Origin: Hofstenia miamia
Lineage: Eukaryota; Xenacoelomorpha; Acoela
Length of the DNA stretch: 64,000 bases
Direction: 5' to 3'
NCBI GenBank assembly: GCA_004352715.1
Contig: SCFE01000001.1
Coordinates: 6,251,819-6,315,818 of the forward strand
A program made the translations under genes and the position numbers. Shown here piece by piece: positions 60,601 through 64,000 of the stretch (the first letter of the stretch is position 1; each line of letters starts with the position of its first letter). The notes under the pieces are model-generated. The model searched no databases and was not told the origin of the DNA. It was given only the letters and a program-made list of their open reading frames with translations.

Positions 60601-62599
60601 GCCAGAAATCGTTAGGAGCAAGATCGCAGGATCTAAGAGGCCATGACAATGTGCTTGCCCTGCCTATCGAGAGTCTTGGTAAGTGCTTATTCACAATGTC
60701 CCTCGCACCATCTTGCTGCAACCATTCTCTTCTAGCCTCTTCTTTAAGTGAAGAAAACCAACCTCCTTTAAAATTTCACTAGCACTAGCATTAATTCATG
60801 GATTTTGGTATCAAAGCTAATGGAAGATTTGTGAAAAATCCACGAACACCGTATATAGATTGTGTATAAGAGACAGCACAATGTCCCTCGCACCATCTTG
60901 CTGCAACCATTCTCTTCTAGCCTCTTCTTTAAGTGAAGAAAACCAACCTCCTTTAAAATTTCACTAGCACTAGCATTAATTCATGGATTTTGGTATCAAA
61001 GCTAATGGAAGATTTGTGAAAAATCCACGAACACCGTATATAAATATCCACAAGCAAAAACCCTTAAGTCAATATGTGATGTTGTTACTCTATGGGACAT
61101 AGCATGTTGTTACTTTATGAGACAATGTTTAAGCAAGTGAATCAAAAGTTTAAGTGTGCTCCTTAGGCTATGAGCAATTCAAGAACATAGGGTGATCTCA
61201 ATGAAAGAAGAACTAATTTGGAAGAGCTAAAATTTACAGATTATGCAATAGTGGGTGTGTAGAATTACATGCACAAAATCATTATCAAGAATGATATGAT
61301 GTGATTCCAAAGCATTGTAAGCGTTAGATGGTGTTAAAATGATTTCATTAACAATTGATTATTTTTTTCAAGAATTGTGGTATAACTAAATCAATGTGAA
61401 GACACATTTTATCAGTTTTCAAGAATTTTGTAAATTTTGTATTAATAGTTCAAGTTTGCTAAGAAAAGCTCGATTTAGTGGCAAATATATGTAATAAGTT
61501 TTTTGTCCCGCGTTCACATTTTTTTGATCTGATCACCCTAAAAAGGAATAAATTGAAACAAGCCTTCTGTTCAATTAAAGTAGTGTTTTATTACCTAACG
61601 ATCCTCATCATGAATTGCATTTCACCGTATAAAATATCAAATGTACGGAAATTATACAATATTGTGGGTGCTTGTAGTGGTTACAAATGTAAAAAGTGTT
61701 ATAACTGTTATAACTGTGGTCCCACAATGGATGTACAAGTGTCGACATGAAATAAACATGTGATTTATAGAAGTAGCCTCGTGTACTCTGAGAATATATG
61801 TAGGTAAATATTTGCGCGCCCATCAACTGTACATTTTATGCTTGTTATATCATATACTGTAATGCAAGTGACCTTTAAATTTTAAGGTAGTTTGAAGATG
61901 CCAATTTATCATTTAGAAAACTAAGAAAACACAAATCATTCATCAAATTGGTTTAATTATGAAGCTTTCATTCAATGTAGTATCTTGTTCTCATTTAAAC
62001 AACTATTTCTATTGTTACAATTGATCATGTATGCTGTTACAATTGTTCTTATTGGTCAGGTTTAGTGTAACAAAAACTTTCTTATAGAACTGTGATTTTG
62101 CAAAACGTTAGGAATCCTTCTTGCATATCATTGTTTATGTAACTAGGCAATATACCTCTATATGTGATTATGTGATACATAAAACAATATCTGTTTCTAG
62201 ACCTAATTCCAATTAAATAAATGTAGTTAATCAATATTTTCCTACATTTGTCTCCAGTCTCCCTTACTTGGGAATGCGATGCTAATTTGTTAGAATATTA
62301 TTTGGGCATAATACTAAGCCTGTGTAATTTAGAGTGCCATCATCACGATTCAATCTTCTTTGCGATTAGTGGAGGGCTACCTATTTAAAAGACAAGCCTA
62401 CGAGAGACGGGATTTGTTCTTTGCCAGTGACAAAATCTCAGCAATAAGTTTCTACTCATCCCTTGTATGCATCTGCATCATTTTAGTTCCAATCTTACAA
62501 GTGTCAATTATTAAGCAAATGTTTGAAGATGATCGCAACAATAAACTCAAAAGATTCTTTAGTATCCTGGGAAAATTCACAAAGTTGATTAGAATTTAA
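38118..62599 (+). CDS. p24/TMED family cargo receptor, four coding exons
   Basis: The exons 38118-38312, 44999-45119, 49477-49628 and 62333-62599 join in frame to about 244 residues. The product is a type I membrane protein of the p24 (emp24/gp25L) family, which sorts cargo in COPI/COPII vesicles between ER and Golgi. Visible parts in order are an N-terminal signal peptide (LWWTAICFVVLN), a GOLD domain with the conserved Cys pair in SEHCFY and GDYKTCARN, a helical linker, one membrane span (ISFYSSLVCICIILVPILQV) and a cytosolic tail starting IIKQMFEDD. Normal tails end soon after a paired aromatic and basic motif; here about 15 further residues follow. All introns have GT-AG ends. Introns of 6.7, 4.4 and 12.7 kb are packed with transposons. 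The subfamily is not assigned. Confidence 0.88.
38705..39395. mobile_element. TTAA-flanked MITE, copy 1
   Basis: The inverted ends GGGGGTACCCCCACAGAAAA and, inversely, GGGGTTACCCCCACAGAAAA are bounded by TTAA on both sides (38701-38704, 39396-39399). TTAA duplications point to the piggyBac or Kolobok group. The interior has no coding capacity. Confidence 0.85.
39799..40330. mobile_element. hAT-type MITE, 532 bp
   Basis: The ends CAGTGGCGGATACAGA and, inversely, CAGTGGCGAATTCAGA are hAT-like inverted repeats. The 8-bp direct repeat CTTGCTTG flanks both ends exactly (39791-39798 and 40331-40338). There is no coding capacity inside. The target duplication is perfect, so the insertion is relatively young. 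Confidence 0.92.
40914..41603. mobile_element. TTAA-flanked MITE, copy 2
   Basis: The same element as at 38705-39395, about 690 bp and nearly identical, with TTAA at 40910-40913 and 41604-41607. Its right flank is also identical to that of copy 1 for about 170 bp, which is not expected for independent insertions. Confidence 0.87.
41800..43690. other. p24 intron 1, nothing recognised
   Basis: AT-rich intronic sequence with no sustained frame or repeat boundary that I could identify. Confidence 0.45.
43690..44230 (+). pseudogene. LINE (CR1/jockey-like) 3' end
   Basis: The frame from 43747 reads LIHAFCLSHFQYCSFLLTNL, a match to the end of LINE RT domains (L...(L/F)-x-H-F-(D/Q)-Y-C). KTFNWGIKTLNF, the MLSILFKFKSL segment and a run of stops follow. 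A (TA)n tract at 44289-44317 lies beyond the 3' end. Only the C-terminal RT portion is preserved. Confidence 0.6.
44289..44317. repeat. (TA)n microsatellite
   Basis: An uninterrupted TA run just downstream of a LINE tail. Confidence 0.9.
44999..45119 (+). CDS. p24/TMED exon 2: GOLD domain middle
   Basis: The acceptor ATATTTAG precedes VLKGTESVLQFVVIDPVTRK and the exon ends in phase 1 before GTTAGC. The segment corresponds to the V-x-x-G-x-x-x-x-(D/F)-x-(V/L)-x-D-P strand pair of GOLD domains. Confidence 0.85.
45278..45590 (+). repeat. Dispersed ~175-bp repeat, two monomers
   Basis: Two units of the family seen at 21605-21940, with TTAGCCAATACTTG and TTGGAAATTAAAAAATGCAT in the first and TCAGCCAATACTTG in the second. 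They lie just downstream of p24 exon 2. Confidence 0.7.
45720..46990 (-). pseudogene. piggyBac transposase (PGBD-like), second lineage
   Basis: This minus-strand piggyBac-family transposase is broken by stops. The N-terminal part is at 46975-46769. KQLIPHKGSKYFIKQYLPNM then KKWGYRLYVLCGRRGLIHKL at about 46290-46160 is the core block with the first catalytic Asp region (DKQLIP). CGNLVLRPTN follows, and the C-terminal part with RKCRAKGLQFEPK and VEYQCEKDGF extends to about 45740. It is clearly different from the piggyBac at 27-28 kb. No inverted ends were found. Confidence 0.82.
47096..48606 (-). mobile_element. Full-length mariner-type transposon
   Basis: A perfect 35-bp terminal inverted repeat starting CAGGGTGTCCCAGAAACAAC occurs at both ends, flanked by TA (47094-47095 and 48607-48608). 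The element is 1,511 bp and holds one minus-strand transposase gene. The ends are intact, so it could in principle be mobilised by an active relative. Confidence 0.95.
47348..48331 (-). pseudogene. mariner transposase with internal deletion and frameshifts
   Basis: The N-terminal HTH region starts at 48331 (MERYAPQQRFFIAAWYEC) and includes PPGRPRSS. The first catalytic Asp is in FSDEAVFQLNG at about 47825, then VTVWAL at about 47705. The frame shifts to GTVNGECYLQMLKEKVLPDL at about 47710-47650, and later to DHLKQRIQAAFGEID and MRLCVERGGDHIENL near 47480-47350. The normal second Asp segment (QQDGA-x-x-H) and the S-P-D-L-x-P-x-D segment are missing or unrecognisable, so the enzyme is inactive. 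Confidence 0.9.
48610..49140. other. p24 intron 2, nothing recognised
   Basis: AT-rich sequence with no supported feature. Confidence 0.45.
49149..49330 (+). repeat. Dispersed ~175-bp repeat, one monomer
   Basis: A single unit of the family at 21605 and 45278, with TTGAAAATTCAACCCTTAAT and AACTCAGCCAATACTTG. It lies upstream of p24 exon 3. Confidence 0.7.
49477..49628 (+). CDS. p24/TMED exon 3: end of GOLD domain and linker
   Basis: The acceptor ATTTAG precedes GDYKTCARNN, the G-x-Y-x-x-C-x-x-N segment with the second conserved Cys. The exon joins exon 2 in phase and ends in phase 0 before GTATTT, within the start of the helical linker. Confidence 0.88.
50651..53570. repeat. 1.55-kb tandem duplication (two diverged units)
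   Basis: Unit 1 (50651 to about 52200) and unit 2 (52224 to about 53570) both start at a TA tract. Both contain AACAGCAGCCTTTCTTCCTT, ACACCGACCTCAGACTTCAA, GGGTGGGTGGCGTTTGCCTG, and GCTCGTTCGAATGAGCTATC (51606 and 53160), always offset by about 1,553 bp. Central parts differ considerably, so the duplication is old. The unit has no long frame and is probably a noncoding transposon or satellite unit. Confidence 0.85.
53575..54220. other. AT-rich stretch upstream of the Cys-rich gene
   Basis: No gene is recognised. The GC content rises from about 54050, where a promoter-like region begins. Confidence 0.45.
54227..54250 (+). promoter_or_regulatory. Possible TATA box and initiator
   Basis: TATATAAG at 54227-54234 is followed by TTCAGTC at 54246-54252, about 30 bp before the Met at 54281. 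The TATA to initiator distance is shorter than usual, so the start point is uncertain. Confidence 0.4.
54281..55212 (+). CDS. Unidentified Cys-rich protein, N-terminal part (runs into gap)
   Basis: The frame is open for 310 codons to the N gap and is the longest clean frame in the window. It starts MPKKAKRKSS with a basic head, then CPTCSGFAKSAEEPCSKC, a zinc-ribbon-like pair of CxxC motifs. A duplicated 22-23-residue unit (TDQPCRSNKLDCPTG) covers about 54420-54550. Further motifs are FSHCENCL, CTDC, WVCAWPSYICYVLVNGSC, FWACLPLTLRKSW and CPYGCNEFVEKCG. The W-P...W...L-P and CP-G-C-E-F pattern recalls uncharacterised proteins of transposon-rich invertebrate genomes, but I cannot name a family. 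It lies within p24 intron 3, same strand. Confidence 0.6.
54418..54548 (+). repeat. In-frame tandem duplication of 66-69 bp
   Basis: GTTACTGATCAGCCTTGCAG and ATTACTGATCAGCCTTGCAG begin two adjacent copies, both followed by TTGGATTGTCCTACGGGAT. The unit encodes TDQPCRSN...LDCPTG twice, with one extra codon in the second copy. Confidence 0.9.
55213..56212. other. N gap of 1,000 bases inside the Cys-rich gene
   Basis: The rest of the open frame is hidden here. The sequence after the gap starts with a TA tract and is noncoding. Confidence 0.95.
56655..56765 (+). mobile_element. Penelope-like 3' tail ending at (TA)n
   Basis: TCTGACGATGACCCATAAGT followed by GGTTGAAATGCATCAATAAG resembles the conserved 3' tail of Penelope-like elements. 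It parallels the tail at 3480-3530 on the minus strand. It ends at a (TA)n tract at 56743-56765. No coding part is left. Confidence 0.5.
57176..57499 (+). CDS. Unidentified terminal exon
   Basis: A consensus acceptor (TGTCATTTGCAG) precedes an open frame to the stop at 57497-57499. It encodes FHQYVHYGWQRGLNHLEYIQ, CMYRGGHKTVFEIGYGIPAD, CSNPLYDKFSYDLAGHIIKD and LPTGEEFVKLL. The coding quality is high. It may be the last exon of the Cys-rich gene beginning at 54281, whose middle lies in the N gap, but the link is inferred from position and strand only. I do not recognise a family. Confidence 0.55.
   Translation, partial: FHQYVHYGWQRGLNHLEYIQKMLICPSGKATHLKCMYRGGHKTVFEIGYGIPADPVKQCSNPLYDKFSYDLAGHIIKDLPTGEEFVKLLNLTCTKPSNIALTKLHSF
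57557..57625. repeat. (TA)n/(TG)n microsatellite
   Basis: A long TA tract with a short TG run at its end. Confidence 0.9.
58010..58075 (+). mobile_element. Possible hAT-type end fragment
   Basis: GGGTGACTATCCGTCCCGCA, followed by AAACTGTCCCGTGCCCCG, resembles ends of hAT elements with paired TCCCG/GTCCCG motifs. No partner end was found, so this is weak. Confidence 0.25.
59067..59250. mobile_element. Tc1-like terminal fragment
   Basis: CAGTCAAAAGTTTACGATCA after TATATACACCCG is a typical Tc1-type terminal repeat start with a nearby TA. The matching other end was not found. Confidence 0.4.
60053..60850 (-). pseudogene. mariner/IS630 transposase C-terminal remnant
   Basis: ACAGGATGTTCAAGTTAGGT at 60053 looks like a mariner terminal repeat. 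On the minus strand at about 60652-60590, SWPLRSCDLAPNDFWL then GHIIDTRYS (with a stop between) matches the third catalytic Asp region. RLLDEQDGAHIEHLL near 60450-60405 matches the transposase C terminus. An RTE-type tail (60180-60390) is nested between the terminal repeat and the gene. The right end is not found. Confidence 0.65.
60180..60392 (+). mobile_element. RTE-type non-LTR element 3' end
   Basis: GAGCGCAGACCTCCGCCACG starts the unit and ACCTCCTTGGCAGAGGTAA ends it, with AAATTTGAGGTCAATCCATC and a CAAACAAAC tract in between. This is the conserved 3' end with a terminal hairpin (ACCTC...GAGGT) seen in RTE-type LINEs and derived SINEs. Family naming is from memory. Confidence 0.6.
60692..61042. 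repeat. Exact 166-bp duplication with Nextera mosaic-end sequence between the copies
   Basis: 60692-60857 and 60877-61042 are identical. Between them, 60857-60876 reads AGATTGTGTATAAGAGACAG, which differs from the 19-bp Nextera transposase mosaic end only by one extra T. The duplication is therefore most likely a sequencing-library artefact. Confidence 0.9.
61050..62320. other. p24 intron 3, right part, nothing recognised
   Basis: AT-rich intronic sequence. The plus frame 61478-61750 has no recognisable features apart from a Cys/Tyr-rich end. Confidence 0.45.
62333..62599 (+). CDS. p24/TMED exon 4: linker, membrane span and tail
   Basis: The acceptor TAATTTAG at 62325-62332 gives a phase 0 exon that begins SAIITIQSSL, continues with FKRQAYERRDLFF as helical linker, then the membrane span and tail. 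The match to the p24 C-terminal pattern (W/F-S...membrane span...L-Q-V-x-x-x-K-x-x-F-E) is clear. Stop at 62597-62599. Confidence 0.88.
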   Translation, partial: SAIITIQSSLRLVEGYLFKRQAYERRDLFFASDKISAISFYSSLVCICIILVPILQVSIIKQMFEDDRNNKLKRFFSILGKFTKLIRI

Positions 62600-63027
62600 T
62601 ATATTGCGTTATTTAAAAAAACTCTTGAAATCTGCAGTTTATTTAAATTTATGTCACTATAATTAGCACCAAATGTAAGTGCAGTCATCTCAAACATAGT
62701 GTACATCAATTCATTGCATTACTTAGTTATTGAAATGAATGATATTTTATTTAAAAAATTGAATGAGCCTTTGAAAAATGTTTATGAGTACGTTTCAACT
62801 TCAAATTCTTAAACTGATTCAAAATTTTTATTTTAAAGTTGATTTAGTCTTTTAATTCTGCAAAAATAGTGAACCATTAACAGACTTTCACTTAGATCAT
62901 TTTGGAATAATATATTTTGGATTGTGATGGCCAATGCTTTTCAATGGAAATCTCTGCTATAAATTTTAAACTTCTACGTCTGAGTGTAGCATAGTTATTC
63001 GTCCTATATAATAATGATAATATTAGT

Positions 63028-63510
63028 AATAGTTCAAGAAAGATGTTGCAGAAGCAAGTTAACACATTGGAGATAGCAAGTAGAGAGTCTGGGTTGGAGT
63101 TTGGATTACTAGTGTGCAGCAGTAACAATGACCCAAGGCAAGTGTATAGATGGAGTGGTTGGAGAACGAGCAGTGGGGGGGGGGGNNNNNNNNNNNNNNN
63201 NNNNNNNNNNNNNNNNNNNNNNNNNNNNNNNNNNNNNNNNNNNNNNNNNNNNNNNNNNNNNNNNNNNNNNNNNNNNNNNNNNNNNNNNNNNNNNNNNNNN
63301 NNNNNNNNNNNNNNNNNNNNNNNNNNNNNNNNNNNGGGGGGGGGGTAAAAGTACTTAGGAGTGATAGAGAGGGACAGAACAGATCATGAGGAAATGAAGA
63401 CGAAGCTAAGAAAAGAATACAGAGGAGAGTAAGGAAGGTACTACAGAAGTCAGCATTAAGTGGGCAGCATAGCATAAAAGCAATTAATACATGGTCGGAG
63501 ACATTGTTGT
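63028..63510 (+). pseudogene. LINE reverse transcriptase fragment, second copy
   Basis: KMLQKQVNTLEIASRESGLE and, beyond the gap, GVIERDRTDHEEMK then KLRKEYRG match the LINE at 420-770 (KMLQKQVETLEKASRDSGLE and GVIEKDRKDHEEMK). A frameshift occurs at about 63110, and a G run flanks the N gap 63186-63335. The orientation is opposite to the first copy. Confidence 0.82.
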
Positions 63511-63658
63511 AACAAAATAATTTAAATGAATTGCTTCTATCCTTTATACGTTTGTAGTAGAATTCATCTCCTTGTCTTAATATTTCAGATATGCGCTGTA
63601 GCGTTCCAATGATTTGCCACCAAATTTTAAAATGTATGTTTAACCAAGATAATAGTTG

Positions 63659-64000
63659 ATGAAAATTTTTTGTAGCAGTTTTTTACCAATCCCAGTACCC
63701 AAGAAGCAACTCTCACATGTTTATCATAAATGCGAATTTAAGGGGCTTAAGGAATCAATAGAAGAAAGAGTTATTCAAAAATCAAGGAAGAGAAAAAGAA
63801 AAGTGAAAATAATATGTATTTACACAATTCAACCACTGGAAGAAATAAATGAATCTGAACTTGTAGACACTTTTCCTATTAACTCTTTGGAGGAATGTAC
63901 TGTTAGTATAATTGCGAGTTACTGCAGGGCATCTGAAAGCCCTATGCCTAGTATTAACATAGGTTTATACTTTCAATTCGTAGAGTCGAAGGAATTTGGC
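63659..64000 (+). CDS. Unidentified ORF open at the right edge
   Basis: From the Met at 63659 the frame stays open for 114 codons to the end of the window. It includes FLPIPVPKKQLSHVYHKCEF, a basic stretch KSRKRKRKVK, and EEINESELVDTFPINSLEEC. A possible acceptor (TTTTGTAG) at about 63675 allows an exon reading instead. I do not recognise the family. The continuation beyond the window is needed. Confidence 0.4.
   Translation, partial: MKIFCSSFLPIPVPKKQLSHVYHKCEFKGLKESIEERVIQKSRKRKRKVKIICIYTIQPLEEINESELVDTFPINSLEECTVSIIASYCRASESPMPSINIGLYFQFVESKEFG

Noticed and set aside
62892-63128. Minus-strand frame overlapping the right-hand LINE
   Set aside because: It is the reverse shadow of the LINE reading frame on the plus strand.
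1-64000. CRISPR arrays, bacterial operons, tRNA or rRNA genes
   Set aside because: No regularly spaced repeats, ribosome-binding sites, or tRNA/rRNA-like sequence were seen; the splicing and transposon content are eukaryotic.

Overview
The window is AT-rich, intron-bearing DNA from an invertebrate animal nuclear genome, dominated by transposable elements at all stages of decay. Animal origin is inferred from a spliced p24/TMED cargo-receptor gene and from the mix of elements: Polinton/adintovirus-like, Ty3/gypsy, Penelope-like, LINE, Merlin, mariner, piggyBac and hAT. I cannot name the species; a cnidarian or another low-GC invertebrate is possible. The scaffold has N gaps at about 1137-1461, 16650-16804, 55213-56212 and 63186-63335, single Ns, and several duplications that look like assembly or haplotype artefacts.

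Layout. 1-2 kb: decayed LINE reverse transcriptase on the minus strand, with a diverged copy of the same family in the opposite orientation at 63.0-63.5 kb. 3.5-4.0 kb: GIY-YIG end of a Penelope-like element. 5.0-10.8 kb: a Ty3/gypsy retrotransposon on the minus strand with gag, protease, RT, RNase H and integrase remnants, a primer-binding site and a 5' LTR. 11.1-19.1 kb: a decayed Polinton on the minus strand with packaging ATPase, two small conserved ORFs, an integrase split by about 1.2 kb of foreign DNA, a pVI/pX-like protein, major capsid protein, adenovirus-type protease and a tandemly duplicated penton-like gene. No protein-primed DNA polymerase is visible. 20-27 kb: low-complexity and dispersed repeats plus an internally deleted mariner. 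27.0-28.4 kb: piggyBac pseudogene. 28.4-34.2 kb: a 5.7-kb element with CCCAAGTA-type inverted ends and an apparent 2-bp AT duplication; it carries a DUF4806-like gene and an unrelated ORF. 34.3-36.9 kb: a Merlin (IS1595-like) transposon with 26-bp inverted repeats and an 8-bp target duplication. Both of these sit in or beside copies of a short palindromic repeat.

38.1-62.6 kb is spanned by one host gene, a p24/TMED-family protein whose four coding exons (38118-38312, 44999-45119, 49477-49628, 62333-62599) join in frame to about 244 residues. Its introns hold TTAA-flanked MITEs, a hAT MITE, a LINE tail, a second piggyBac lineage, a full-length but internally deleted mariner, a 1.55-kb tandem duplication, a second unrelated gene (Cys-rich ORF from 54281, running into a gap, perhaps ending at 57499), and mariner and RTE fragments. 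A sequence nearly identical to the Nextera mosaic end lies between two exact 166-bp copies at 60.7-61.0 kb, so that duplication is probably a library artefact. An ORF starting at 63659 runs off the right edge.

Almost every element gene carries stops or frameshifts. The p24 gene is the only confidently intact host gene. The best candidates for something undescribed are the DUF4806-carrying CCCAAGTA element, the penton duplication in the Polinton, and the Cys-rich gene at 54.3 kb.
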